Positions 47,380 to 58,262 of a DNA stretch of 64,000 nucleotides are shown piece by piece. Made by a program: the position numbers and the translations under genes. Where the stretch lies: NCBI RefSeq assembly GCF_000619905.2, contig NZ_CP012371.1, forward strand, positions 2,873,942-2,937,941, read 5' to 3'. Below the pieces are notes generated by a model, which was not told the origin of the DNA, made no database searches, and was given only the letters and a program-made list of their open reading frames with translations. The stretch comes from Nitrosospira briensis C-128. GTDB lineage: Bacteria; Pseudomonadota; Gammaproteobacteria; Burkholderiales; Nitrosomonadaceae. Position 1 is the stretch's first letter. Each line of letters starts with the position of its first letter.

Positions 47380-47757
47380 CTATTTTTCCAGAATGACAAA
47401 AGCACAGGCAAGATTTAACTCGTCGCTAATCGAAAGATGATGGCTGGTAATGCCTCTGTTCGTGAAGAGCGCGCTCAATGCCGGATGGAAGATAAAGTAC
47501 GGTTTGCCAAGGTTGTCATGGGTGATCCCGATATGGTTCAAGCTTACTGGATAGCGCATACCGGTGCCGATCGCTTTGGAAAGAGCTTCCTTGGCGGCGA
47601 AACGCTTGGCCAGAAACATGGCAGGCTGGCCGCTCCTGATATAGTCAGGCCATTCGTCATTTGTCAGCAATCTTTTGGCAAAACGCTCGCCATATTTTTC
47701 CAGTAATCGCGCAATACGTGATGGCTCGACCAGATCGGTTCCGATTCCATAAATCAT
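47380..47757 (-). CDS. acpS: holo-[acyl-carrier-protein] synthase
   Basis: A 125-residue phosphopantetheinyl transferase that activates acyl carrier protein. [14 protein letters not shown] contains the metal-binding Asp and [15 protein letters not shown] the catalytic Glu. The ATG overlaps the pdxJ stop codon by four bases (ATGA), so translation is coupled. Confidence 0.96.
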   Translation of the reverse strand: MIYGIGTDLVEPSRIARLLEKYGERFAKRLLTNDEWPDYIRSGQPAMFLAKRFAAKEALSKAIGTGMRYPVSLNHIGITHDNLGKPYFIFHPALSALFTNRGITSHHLSISDELNLACAFVILEK

Positions 47758-48479
47758 TTGCGCGCTTCGATCATCAGCTTTTTCATCTCCCGTACAGCCT
47801 GTTCAAAACCAACAAACAGGGCGCGGGCCACGATTGAATGGCCGATATTGAGCTCGGATATATCGGCCATCGCCGCGATGGGCTGTACGTTATGATAGTG
47901 CAATCCATGGCCGGCATTGACATTCAGCCCTTGCCGCAGGCCTGCCGCTACCGAGATGCGAATCCGCTCCAGCTCATGCTGTTGCTCGTCCGCACTTTGC
48001 GCGTCGGCGTAATGACCGGTATGAATTTCGATAGCCGGTGCACCCGAATTTGCTGCTGCCTCGATTTGCGCATGATCCGCATCGATAAATAGCGATACGC
48101 GGATGCCGGCCTCCGCCAATTTGCGGCAGGCGCGTTGCACTTGATCGAAGTGCTGCAGTACATCAAGCCCGCCCTCGGTTGTCAGTTCCTCCCGCCTTTC
48201 AGGCACCAGACAAACATCATGGGGTCTGATGTGTAGTGCAAAATCGATCATTTCATCGGTCACCGCGCTTTCGAGATTCATGCGGGTTTTAAGCGAGCTG
48301 CGCAAGCGTTCCACATCCCTGTCCTGGATGTGGCGGCGGTCTTCGCGCAGATGTAGCGTAATCGCATCCGCTCCGGCAGATTCTGCGATTAACGCCGCCT
48401 CTACAGGGTCGGGGTAGGACGTGCGTCGCGCCTGCCGGAGCGTGGCGACGTGATCAATATTGACGCCGAGTTTTATCAT
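47754..48479 (-). CDS. pdxJ: pyridoxine 5'-phosphate synthase
   Basis: A 241-residue TIM-barrel enzyme that condenses 1-deoxyxylulose 5-phosphate and 3-amino-2-oxopropyl phosphate to pyridoxine phosphate (vitamin B6). Seen: [37 protein letters not shown] and [14 protein letters not shown]. The start ATG 48479 (MIKLGVNID) fits the family. It usually follows recO directly, but here a DUF202 gene and an MBL hydrolase gene lie between. Confidence 0.96.
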   Translation of the reverse strand: MIKLGVNIDHVATLRQARRTSYPDPVEAALIAESAGADAITLHLREDRRHIQDRDVERLRSSLKTRMNLESAVTDEMIDFALHIRPHDVCLVPERREELTTEGGLDVLQHFDQVQRACRKLAEAGIRVSLFIDADHAQIEAAANSGAPAIEIHTGHYADAQSADEQQHELERIRISVAAGLRQGLNVNAGHGLHYHNVQPIAAMADISELNIGHSIVARALFVGFEQAVREMKKLMIEARK

Positions 48480-48878
48480 AATTCCTGCTTGTCTCAATAA
48501 TTGCCGTCTGCCTGCGGTTACCGAAATGATAGCGCATGCAGCAGTTGGGCATTTTGCCACTGTATTACGCCAATCACTCGATCAGCGCATAGGAAAAACC
48601 TTTGCTTGCAGGCACAGCGCTGACCGGCTGCTGGCAAAAACCAGGGGCTGAACAAGGTTGCCGATGAACCTGTACAGGCCCAGCGTTTTACAAAGGTCTG
48701 GGCGATGCTGCTCAAATAAAAACTCACTATACTATAGTAGACTGTACTGGGAGGACAACATGCTTCGTGCGCAATTCCGGTAACGGTGGTAAAGGAGTAT
48801 GAGATATAGCTTGGTTCCAAGGAGCCGCTATAAAATTGAACCGTTCGGAAAACCGCAGGGAAGAGGGTGAGCTAAAAA
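48480..48878. other. 400-bp divergent gap before the DUF202 gene
   Basis: No gene seen. A TATACTATAGTAG stretch at about 48727-48740 could hold a -10 box for the forward gene, without a clear -35. Confidence 0.35.
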
Positions 48879-49241
48879 ATGTCGGATCCACGAGTTTTCT
48901 TCGCGGCTGAGCGCACACTTCTAGCATGGGTGCGTACAGGGCTTACTATAACAGCGCTCGGTTTTGTGGTTGCCAGGTTCGGGTTATTTTTGAACCTCAT
49001 GGCATCCTCAACCGGAATTTTGGCAGCGGCGCCTCATTGGTCTTCCGACGCGCTTGGCGTTATTCTTGTGTTGGCCGGTTCCGCAGTTATCCTGGGAGCT
49101 TTCCATAATCACAGGCTTTACGTGCGTTCTCTTCCACCGGAGGACTTGCCCGAACTGGCCATACCATGGCTTACATCATTTCTATCGGTATCTATCGCCG
49201 TGGTGGGGGTTCTGCTGGCGGTGTATCTTTTATTCGCATGA
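48879..49241 (+). CDS. DUF202 (YidH-like) membrane protein
   Basis: A 120-residue inner-membrane protein with three hydrophobic helices. It begins with FFAAERTLLAWVRTGLTITALGF, the RTxLAWxRTGL signature of DUF202 (only part: ERTLLAWVRTGLTITALGF). Function unknown. It is the only forward-strand gene within this reverse-strand block, which suggests a later arrival between recO and pdxJ. Confidence 0.82.
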   Translation: MSDPRVFFAAERTLLAWVRTGLTITALGFVVARFGLFLNLMASSTGILAAAPHWSSDALGVILVLAGSAVILGAFHNHRLYVRSLPPEDLPELAIPWLTSFLSVSIAVVGVLLAVYLLFA

Positions 49242-49354
49242 GGCCTATCTACTATCTATACGGGTACTGAATCAGCCATTGAACAAATTCGCTACTATTG
49301 CCAAGGACGGATAAAGGATATAGGCGTATTGCGCAGGCGTTTACTCTCAATTTG

Positions 49355-50215
49355 TCAGATTACGTTCAACGGTATTTTCAAATATGAAACACCATTCCTT
49401 TCCGGCAGCGGCATTTCTCCCGCCCGCACGTTGACCTGGACCGATGGAAGCAACAGCGTCGGCATATCGAGCGTAGCGTCACGCGCTTCGCGCATGGCGA
49501 CAAAACTGTCTTCGGAGATGCCGTCGCGCACATGTATGTTATGCACACGCTGTTCAGCGACGGTAGTCTCCCACCGGACCTGGCGGATGGGGGGTGGGTA
49601 GTCGTGGCACATGAACAACCGGGTCTCCGGCGGCTGTTCCAGCAGTTTGCGTATCGACCGAAATAGCTGGCGCGCATCCCCTCCGGGGAAATCAGCGCGT
49701 GCCGTACCGAGATCGGGCATGAAGAGCGTGTCGCCGACAAAGATGGCGTCGCCGAACTGATAAGACAGGTCGGCAGGCGTATGACCAGGGGTTGAAATTG
49801 CCTTTGCGCTCAATTTACCGATTTCGAAGGTTTCGTCATCCGCCAGGAGATGGTCAAAGTGGCTGCCATCCGGCAAGAATTCCGGCCCAAGGTTGAATAT
49901 TTCCTTGAAGATCTGTTGCACTTTTGGCACCTCACGTCCGATGCCGGTTTTTCCGCCCAGTTGATTTTTGAGATAATGTGCTGAAGTCAGATGATCGGCG
50001 TGTACATGCGTCTCGAGAATCCACTCCACTGTCAATCGCTGGTTTTCCACGAACGCAATCAGGTTGTCTGCGGATAAAGTACTCGTTCTGCCCGATCTGT
50101 GGTCGTAATCCAGCACGGGATCAATGATTGCGCAGGTTCCACCAGACTCGTCAAAGACAATATAGCTAAGCGTCCCCGTCGCTGGATCAAGAAATGCCTC
50201 GATATTCGGTTGCAT
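49355..50215 (-). CDS. MBL-fold metallo-hydrolase (persulfide dioxygenase/glyoxalase II-like)
   Basis: A 286-residue metallo-beta-lactamase-fold protein. ETHVHADHLTSA gives the H-x-H-x-D-H metal motif; further ligands are STPGHTPADLSY and FVGDTLFMPD, and the late His is in LFMCHDYPP. The pattern TLSYIVFDESGGTCAIIDPV and the HADH loop recall ETHE1/Blh-type persulfide dioxygenases, which use iron and act in sulfide detoxification. Thiolesterase activity is the alternative. It begins 125 bp after recO on the same strand. Confidence 0.8.
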   Translation of the reverse strand: MQPNIEAFLDPATGTLSYIVFDESGGTCAIIDPVLDYDHRSGRTSTLSADNLIAFVENQRLTVEWILETHVHADHLTSAHYLKNQLGGKTGIGREVPKVQQIFKEIFNLGPEFLPDGSHFDHLLADDETFEIGKLSAKAISTPGHTPADLSYQFGDAIFVGDTLFMPDLGTARADFPGGDARQLFRSIRKLLEQPPETRLFMCHDYPPPIRQVRWETTVAEQRVHNIHVRDGISEDSFVAMREARDATLDMPTLLLPSVQVNVRAGEMPLPERNGVSYLKIPLNVI

Positions 50216-50340
50216 CTATTTTTTCCCGCTTCAAGTTGATCATTCATGCTTTCTCGGTATGGAGCGCTCCGGCTTGCTGGTTTCAAGCGTTCACATGCGT
50301 TGAGTTTGGCGCAAGCAGGAGCGATTATCCAAGTAACATA

Positions 50341-51069
50341 TCATAGTTGTTGAAGGTCTTTCAGCAATTGGCGCGTATGGAGCGGTTTGTCGCCGAGATA
50401 GTGATTGAGTATATAGCGCATCAGTGCTTTGCTCTGTTGCCGTGTCAGCGTGTCGGAATAATCGCCCCGCTCCATGTCCAGAAGCGTTTTACCGCCCAAT
50501 TGCAAACCCTGATCGCAGCGATGCCCATTCGACGGTACCGGCCCGCGCTCGATTTCATAGCAGTAATCTTTATTCGCATCGATGGGATTGCCGGAGGCGA
50601 CGTCGTGATCAAGTGTCAGGGCATAGCCGAGCTCTTGCAGCAGGCGTTGTTCAAAGCGCCGCAGTATGGGAATGTAATCTTTCCCGTTGCTCAGCGCGGA
50701 CAGCGCCTCCTGGTAATATATGAATAGCTGTTCATGCGGATCGTTACGGTGCAACAGGCGCACCAGCAACTCATTGAGATAAAAACCGCAGATCAGGCCT
50801 GTCCCCTGCAGCGGCATCTGGCCTGCTTGCCATTCGGCTTTATGCAGCGTGCGCAGTTCTGTTTTTCCACCCCAACTGAGCTGCAGCGGCTGAAAAGCCC
50901 GCAATAGACCTCTGAAGGCGGATTTAGGACGCTTGGCCCCCTTTGCCACCAGTGGCACCCGCCCGAAATTGCGTGTGAAGGCCTCCACCACGAGACTGGT
51001 TTCAAGGTACGGGTAAGTATGCAGCACGAATGCGGGCTGGGCGTCCTGACGCTGTTTATCCGCGATCAT
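50341..51069 (-). CDS. recO: DNA repair protein RecO
   Basis: A 242-residue mediator that loads RecA with RecF and RecR. The N-terminal OB fold reads AFVLHTYPYLETSLVVEAFT and VAKGAKRPKSAFRGLL; a helical C-terminal domain follows. It begins at ATG 51069, which falls inside the 5-bp target duplication of a foldback element, so the native leader from era is gone and the sequence just upstream is element DNA. The open frame continues 89 codons into the element. Confidence 0.93.
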   Translation of the reverse strand: MIADKQRQDAQPAFVLHTYPYLETSLVVEAFTRNFGRVPLVAKGAKRPKSAFRGLLRAFQPLQLSWGGKTELRTLHKAEWQAGQMPLQGTGLICGFYLNELLVRLLHRNDPHEQLFIYYQEALSALSNGKDYIPILRRFEQRLLQELGYALTLDHDVASGNPIDANKDYCYEIERGPVPSNGHRCDQGLQLGGKTLLDMERGDYSDTLTRQQSKALMRYILNHYLGDKPLHTRQLLKDLQQL

Positions 51070-51456
51070 CCTAGATCCGGTAGTTGGACGGGGTGAAGTG
51101 TACGGTTTTTGGGTGCAGGGCAAGGCGCAACGACGCGGAATGTGACCGCGCAGGGCGGAGCAGTGCCTTCCGCAGGAAGGTGCGACCCCGAAGCGGGATG
51201 TGGGCACCCCCTTGCGTGTGGAACGCGATCGCGGGATCCCCTGCGCTGCCCGATCCCCGCTTCGCGGGGTCCCCTCGGGCGACGCTTCGGGGCGCCGTTC
51301 CATTCCAAGGAGTTGCAACGCTGCCATGTGCCGCAAAAACCGTGCAATTCACCCTGTAGCGGCCCTCACCCGGAAGGTAAGTGCCAAATAATATGAAATA
51401 TTGTTATTAATCATAACACTGATCTATTAAATGAGCGGTCAACTACCGGATTTAGG
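51070..51456. mobile_element. family C foldback element, long copy, between era and recO
   Basis: A 387-bp copy of the element found in coxB, beginning CCTAGATCCGGTAGTTG and ending CAACTACCGGATTTAGG, with the 5-bp duplication ATCAT on both sides (51065-51069 and 51457-51461). It contains about 150 bp of extra GC-rich internal sequence (roughly 51140-51298) absent from the coxB copy. No transposase gene is visible. Confidence 0.92.
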
Positions 51457-51477
51457 ATCATTGTTCGTCAACCGGGT

Positions 51478-52389
51478 TTACGCATACCCCAGGGTTTTCA
51501 AAACCCGCGCGTCGTCGGCCCAGCCACTTTTAACTTTTACCCAGATCTTGAGATATACTTTACCACCGAAATTCTCCTCCATATCCTTGCGCGCGGTGGT
51601 GCCGATCAGCTTGAGCTTTTCCCCGCCCTTGCCAATGATGATCGCTTTCTGATTGGCCTTGTCCACGATGATGGAGGCGTCAATTTTGCGCAGTTCTCCC
51701 TCCATCTTGAATTGATCGATGACGACGCTGGTTGAATAAGGAATTTCCTCACCCAGCAGCCTGAACAATTTTTCACGAACCAGCTCGGCGGCGATGAATC
51801 TTTCATCGCGGTCGGTTGCCTCATCTTCACTGAACAATGGCGGGTTTTGCGGCAAATAGGGCCGAACCGTGTCTACGAGTGCCGATAGCTGTGTTCCTCG
51901 CTCAGCACTTACCGGAACGATTGCGGCGAAAGGGAACTCCTTTGACATTTTTTCGAGAAAGGGAAGCATCTGCGATTTGTCGATCATCCGATCTACCTTA
52001 TTGACAGCAAGAATCACCGGCCGGTCTTCAGGCAGAAGCTTAACGACCATTTTGTCGCGATCATCAAAACGCATCGCCTCAATAACGAATATCACCGCAT
52101 CCACATCGCGCAGGCTTTGGGTAACGATACGATTCATTGCGCTATTCAGACGATTCGTATGCCGAGTCTGAAAGCCGGGAGTATCGACAAAAATAAACTG
52201 GGACCGTGCGTCGGTAAGAATGCCGTTGATGCGATGGCGCGTGGTTTGTGATTTTCTTGATGTGATACTGATCTTTTGCCTGACGAGGCTATTCAACAGC
52301 GTCGACTTGCCGACGTTGGGGCGTCCCACGATAGCGACATAGCCACTGCTATGGTTGGGATCGGTAGTATGGTCGAGGTCGATATTCAT
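51478..52389 (-). CDS. era: GTPase Era
   Basis: A 303-residue GTPase that binds 16S rRNA during 30S assembly. G1 [12 protein letters not shown], the T-rich switch, G3 DTPGF, and G4 NKVD are present, followed by a C-terminal KH domain ([20 protein letters not shown]). Lies directly after rnc on the same strand. Without the inserted element, recO would have begun 16 nt after its stop. Confidence 0.97.
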   Translation of the reverse strand: MNIDLDHTTDPNHSSGYVAIVGRPNVGKSTLLNSLVRQKISITSRKSQTTRHRINGILTDARSQFIFVDTPGFQTRHTNRLNSAMNRIVTQSLRDVDAVIFVIEAMRFDDRDKMVVKLLPEDRPVILAVNKVDRMIDKSQMLPFLEKMSKEFPFAAIVPVSAERGTQLSALVDTVRPYLPQNPPLFSEDEATDRDERFIAAELVREKLFRLLGEEIPYSTSVVIDQFKMEGELRKIDASIIVDKANQKAIIIGKGGEKLKLIGTTARKDMEENFGGKVYLKIWVKVKSGWADDARVLKTLGYA

Positions 52390-52484
52390 GCGGGAAATGG
52401 TTAAAGGGAAACGGAGAGCCGGTGATGGGCGAGCGTGCAGCGCAAAAAAAACATAAGGAATTTCCTGCGCTATCCGCAGTTTGC

Positions 52485-53159
52485 TTAACGGCGCGAATGA
52501 AGCTGCTCATAGGCTTGTTTCGCTGCTTCCTGCTCCGCGCTCCGCCGGGAGGTACCTTCTCCCACCGTGCGAATGTCAGGTTTTACAATCATGCATTCCA
52601 CTTTGAATTGCTGCTGGTGAGCTTCGCCGGTCGTAGCGATAACAGAATATTGCGGCAGCGCCAGCCTGAGGCTCTGAAGATATTCCTGCAGAAGCGTTTT
52701 AGGGTCTTTTCCCAGCGTTTGCGCATCCAGTCCTTTCAGTAAGGGGGTGAAAAGCGCTGTGATGACTTTCTCGGCTTGCGCAAAGCCTCCGTCGAGGTAT
52801 ATCGCGCCGAGTACCGCCTCCAATGTGTCGGCGAGAATAGAAGGGCGCCGCTCTCCGCCGCTTTTGAGTTCTCCATCGCCAAATCTGATCAGCTTTCCCA
52901 ATTCAAGCATCTGGGCTCGTTCGGCCAGCGCTTGCTGATTGACCAGGTTGGCCCGGACCCGCGATAAATTACCTTCCGTAAGATCCGGGAAATGCCTGAA
53001 TATCAATCCTGCGACGGCACAGTTGAGTACGCTATCGCCGAGAAATTCGAGGCGCTCATTGTGCGGAAGGCTATGGCTGCGATGAGTCAGTGCCTGGCGC
53101 AGCAGTTCCGGCCGGTTAAAGATGTAGCCGATTTTCCGGCAGAGCGCATCACTGTTCAT
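52485..53159 (-). CDS. rnc: ribonuclease III
   Basis: A 224-residue double-strand-specific endonuclease for rRNA and mRNA processing. The catalytic signature is [13 protein letters not shown], with further acidic residues in [17 protein letters not shown]; a C-terminal dsRNA-binding domain ends [20 protein letters not shown] place the start at ATG 53159 (MNSDALCRK); a TTG three codons earlier is also possible. Between lepB and era. Confidence 0.96.
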   Translation of the reverse strand: MNSDALCRKIGYIFNRPELLRQALTHRSHSLPHNERLEFLGDSVLNCAVAGLIFRHFPDLTEGNLSRVRANLVNQQALAERAQMLELGKLIRFGDGELKSGGERRPSILADTLEAVLGAIYLDGGFAQAEKVITALFTPLLKGLDAQTLGKDPKTLLQEYLQSLRLALPQYSVIATTGEAHQQQFKVECMIVKPDIRTVGEGTSRRSAEQEAAKQAYEQLHSRR

Positions 53160-53260
53160 ATCCTGCAAGTTTTATGCAATCCTTGATCCGGATGATGACC
53201 GCACTGCCGCTGCGTTATCGTATGGCACAACTTACGCGCCGTGATTCGCCCTGGCCCCGG

Positions 53261-54064
53261 CTAGTCAATCGATAACCCGATACGCTTGAGATCATTGAAA
53301 TTCCACCAGATCATGAATGCCTTGCCGACAATATTGCGCTCCGGAACAAATCCCCAGTACCGGCTATCGCTGCTGCTGTCCCGGTTGTCGCCCATGGTGA
53401 AGTAATTGCCTTCAGGCACCTTGCAAGTGAAACCATTGTCATTGTAGCTGCAATTCTCATGGTGGGGGAACGGACGCACGCCGGCAAGCTGTATGGGGGG
53501 AACTTCTGAATTGATGAGAATCCTATAACTGTGATCTCCCACTGATTCGCTGAACCGACGGCTGTAAACGTAATTCAGGCCGGATTCCACATAAGTATAT
53601 TCCCCGTCCGGCTGCGTTTTAACTGGAATATCATTTACAGCGAGCCTCTTGTGGTGATAGGTGACGGTATCGCCCGGAACCCCGATGATGCGTTTGATGT
53701 AGTCCATCGAGGGGTTCTCCGGGTAGCGGAACACCATTACTTCGCCACGTTGCGGCTCTTTTACGTCCAATAATTTGAGATTGACGACTGGCAACCGGAT
53801 GCCATAAGTATATTTGTTCACCAGTATGAAATCCCCTACCAACAGGGTTGGAATCATCGAGCCGGATGGGATTTTGAAAGGCTCCACCAGAAACGATCGT
53901 AGACAGAAGACGACCAGGATCACGGGAAAAAAGCTTTTGGGATACTCCACCCACCAAGGTCCTTGCGCTTCCGGCGCGCGGTGGCGGCGCAGCGCGAAGC
54001 GATCGAGCAACGAGATACCGCCGGTTGCTATCAGCAGTATCAGCATGATGAGAGGAAAGTTCAT
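53261..54064 (-). CDS. lepB: signal peptidase I
   Basis: A 267-residue inner-membrane protease that removes signal peptides. Two N-terminal helices (about 3-18 and 47-62) precede PSGSMIPTLLVGDFILVNKY with the Ser nucleophile and YIKRIIGVPGD with the Lys base. The C-terminal box is MGDNRDSSSDSRYWG. It follows lepA, the standard pairing. Confidence 0.96.
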   Translation of the reverse strand: MNFPLIMLILLIATGGISLLDRFALRRHRAPEAQGPWWVEYPKSFFPVILVVFCLRSFLVEPFKIPSGSMIPTLLVGDFILVNKYTYGIRLPVVNLKLLDVKEPQRGEVMVFRYPENPSMDYIKRIIGVPGDTVTYHHKRLAVNDIPVKTQPDGEYTYVESGLNYVYSRRFSESVGDHSYRILINSEVPPIQLAGVRPFPHHENCSYNDNGFTCKVPEGNYFTMGDNRDSSSDSRYWGFVPERNIVGKAFMIWWNFNDLKRIGLSID

Positions 54065-54162
54065 TCTGCGTCCCCGAGTGGTAGTATTTGGCGCCGTATT
54101 GAAGGCAAAAACTGCTCCGGCTGGCGTATACAGGCCTTTTCAATACGGATGCCCATTGTTTG

Positions 54163-55956
<1,794 letters not shown>

Positions 55957-56024
55957 CAGCGGTCAGGGAGTCGGGGATGGAATCAAAGAGGATGATGATC
56001 GGAATGGCGGGATTATAAACAACT

Positions 56025-56045
56025 AAAAAGGGCACTACTGTGCCC
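56025..56045 (-). terminator. terminator ending the rpoE operon
   Basis: GGGCAC and GTGCCC form the stem (56030-56045). On the reverse strand it is followed by TTTTT. It lies between the glutaredoxin-like gene and lepA. Confidence 0.8.
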
Positions 56046-56124
56046 TCTTGAAAATGTATGGTATCGATCCTCGCACGTCCTGCGAGGACCCGGCAACCCC
56101 GATTATTCAAGAATACGCATTCTA

Positions 56125-56276
56125 GCAGCCTGTCGGACTTAAAGGAAATCGGCTGCAAAAGCGTCTGGCCGGTCCATATTTCGCCGCTTTTCGGCCAATG
56201 GAATAACTATTGGCCTTTAAAGTCTGTCGTCATCCGGTGACTTTTTCGCTGTGGTTCTTCAAGTCCGATAGACTGC
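56125..56276. mobile_element. family B foldback element, copy 2
   Basis: A 152-bp copy of the element at 9670, with ends GCAGCCTGTCGGACTTAAAG and the inverted CTTCAAGTCCGATAGACTGC. The central hairpin GGCCAATGGAATAACTATTGGCC is shown here only by position (about 56193-56215). Its right 70 bp encode the last residues and stop of the glutaredoxin-like gene. Confidence 0.8.
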
Positions 56277-56566
56277 TGGCGAATTTTGGCGAAATAAGCA
56301 TCAAGCGCAACAGGATCGAGGTGATAGTGACAAATTTCCTCCCCCTCCGCTACCAGTACCGGAACCTTCAAGCCGAAACGCGACCGTAGCGCTTCATCAC
56401 CATCCACATCCACCACTTCAAGGTGAAAAGAAAGCTGCACTTGCAATTCACGCAGGGCGGCGATCATATCCTGGCAGAGATGGCAATTCTCCCGGCTATA
56501 TACCACCAGCTCAAATGGATCGCGACGGGTATCGGAAGCGGCCGGGTTATTTGCTGTCGTTGCCAT
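56207..56566 (-). CDS. glutaredoxin family protein (DUF836-like) with element-derived tail
   Basis: A 119-residue thioredoxin-fold protein: ELVVYSRENCHLCQDM carries the CHLC redox motif, then VDVDGDEALRSRFGLKVPVL with the cis-proline. Residues after Gln97 and the stop codon are encoded by a foldback element, so the original C-terminus has been replaced by about 22 foreign residues; the fold itself is complete by about residue 95. Its start overlaps the mucD 3' end by 20 bp, so it is coupled to the protease gene. Confidence 0.82.
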   Translation of the reverse strand: MATTANNPAASDTRRDPFELVVYSRENCHLCQDMIAALRELQVQLSFHLEVVDVDGDEALRSRFGLKVPVLVAEGEEICHYHLDPVALDAYFAKIRQQSIGLEEPQRKSHRMTTDFKGQ

Positions 56567-57965
56567 TGAGCTTCATCGTAATGAAAGTTGCGGTATCGCC
56601 ACGCCTGACCAGGAGTGCGATGTTACGCCCTTTTCCGGTTTTGTTGAGCAGCTGATTGAATTGCTCAACAGTGGTAACATCCTGATTATTAATGCTGAGA
56701 ATCACATCGCCGGGACGAACGCCGGCGTGGCTGGCGATGCCTGGCACCATGTCTTCCACCAGCAGACCGTTGTCCACTTCCAGCTGTTTTTTCTGGTCTG
56801 CGCTGAGCTCGCTCAAGCTGAGCCCGATACGATTGGATGTATCCGGCGCTTTACCCCGTTTACCGCCCCGGCCCACCGGTTTTTCATCTGGTGGCGTTTC
56901 GTCTACCGTCACCGTCATTTCCTTGGTAGCGCCGTTACGCCAAACCTGCACCGGCACCTTCGCCCCTGGCTTGGTGGCGCCTACAATGCGCGGTAAATCA
57001 CCTGCAGCCGTCACGGGTTTACCGTCGAACTTCAAAATGACGTCTCTCGCTTCCATTCCCGCTTTATCTGCGGGGCCGCCCTTTTGTACGGAAGCGACCA
57101 GCGCGCCGTCAGGTTTCGGCAATCCGAAGGATTCCGCGAGTTCCTTGGTTACTTCCTGGATCAGTACGCCAATCCGGCCACGGCTCACCTTGCCTGTGGC
57201 GATCAACTGGTTTGAAATATTCGTGGCTACGTCGATGGGAATGGCAAATGACAAGCCCATGAAGCCACCGGTACGGCTGTAAATCTGGGAGTTGATACCT
57301 ACCACTTCACCATTCATGTTGAATAATGGCCCACCCGAATTGCCGGGATTGATCGCCACATCCGTCTGAATGAAAGGTACGAAATTTTCCTGTGCCAGGG
57401 AGCGACCCTTGGCGCTGACGATACCGGCGGTCACGCTGTTTTCAAAGCCGAAGGGCGAGCCGATTGCCACTACCCATTCGCCGACTTTCAATTTGCCCGG
57501 ATCGCCTTGAGTTACCTTGGGCAAGCCGCTGGCTTCGATTTTGAGAAGCGCGATATCGGTTTTCCGGTCGGCGCCAATCAGCTTGGCGCGGAATTCGCGC
57601 TTGTCGGTAAGCTTTACCGTAATTTCATCGGCAGCATCCACCAGGTGCGCATTGGTCAGGATATAGCCATCGGAACTGATGATGAAACCCGAACCGAGCG
57701 ATTTCGATTCGAAGTCCCTGGGTGCGCCGCCATAGGGCTGCATGTGCCGGCGAAAAAATTCAAAAAATGGGTCATCCTCGGGAATATTAGGCATTCCCTG
57801 AAAATCCCGATTGGAAATCATGCTGGGCGCTTGCACCGTGCTGATATTCACCACGGAAGGGCCTTCTTTTTCGACGAGACCGGTAAAATCGGGTAATTCC
57901 CGGGTCTGTGCGAAAACGGCAGTTGACAATCCAATCAGCGTCATCAGAATAAATTTGCGTATCAT
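56547..57965 (-). CDS. mucD: Do-family serine endopeptidase (MucD/DegP-like)
   Basis: A 472-residue periplasmic protease and chaperone. After a signal peptide (MIRKFILMTLIGLSTAVFAQ) come the trypsin-like domain with His in LTNAHLVD, Asp in DRKTDIALLK and Ser in NPGNSGGPLF, and two PDZ domains. It clears misfolded envelope proteins and in related bacteria sits in the sigma-E operon, as here. Start ATG 57965 gives the proper signal peptide; the frame is open further upstream. Confidence 0.95.
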   Translation of the reverse strand: MIRKFILMTLIGLSTAVFAQTRELPDFTGLVEKEGPSVVNISTVQAPSMISNRDFQGMPNIPEDDPFFEFFRRHMQPYGGAPRDFESKSLGSGFIISSDGYILTNAHLVDAADEITVKLTDKREFRAKLIGADRKTDIALLKIEASGLPKVTQGDPGKLKVGEWVVAIGSPFGFENSVTAGIVSAKGRSLAQENFVPFIQTDVAINPGNSGGPLFNMNGEVVGINSQIYSRTGGFMGLSFAIPIDVATNISNQLIATGKVSRGRIGVLIQEVTKELAESFGLPKPDGALVASVQKGGPADKAGMEARDVILKFDGKPVTAAGDLPRIVGATKPGAKVPVQVWRNGATKEMTVTVDETPPDEKPVGRGGKRGKAPDTSNRIGLSLSELSADQKKQLEVDNGLLVEDMVPGIASHAGVRPGDVILSINNQDVTTVEQFNQLLNKTGKGRNIALLVRRGDTATFITMKLNGNDSK

Positions 57966-58262
57966 TCTCTGTCTTCCATAGGATAAAAGCGAATAAACCA
58001 TCCGTTCGAGATAATAGCTGAGCTTCTGCAAGACTATCATACCGAACTTTTCAGTCTGGCGCGCCAGAAACGGTTTCGTAACAGGCTCAGGAATCAAACG
58101 GTATAGGCGGGGCATTTTTACTCACCACAGCTGTTATCCATACCTGAGCTTGATGACAGGTAACCTGGGCGAAGACCTCCGAGCACATTTTTCCGGTTCG
58201 TGGTTCGTTATCAGCGTGCGTCAGAATACAACTCAAGCGGTGTTGAGATTCCATCCCCGCTT

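Noticed and set aside
51070-51336. RecO N-terminal extension inside the family C element as the normal start
   Set aside because: The same frame appears in the coxB copy of the element and does not resemble RecO. It may be translated, but the native start is ATG 51069.
57966-58115. Upstream extension of MucD
   Set aside because: It would bury the signal peptide; ATG 57965 follows GGAAGACAGAGA and gives a normal signal sequence.
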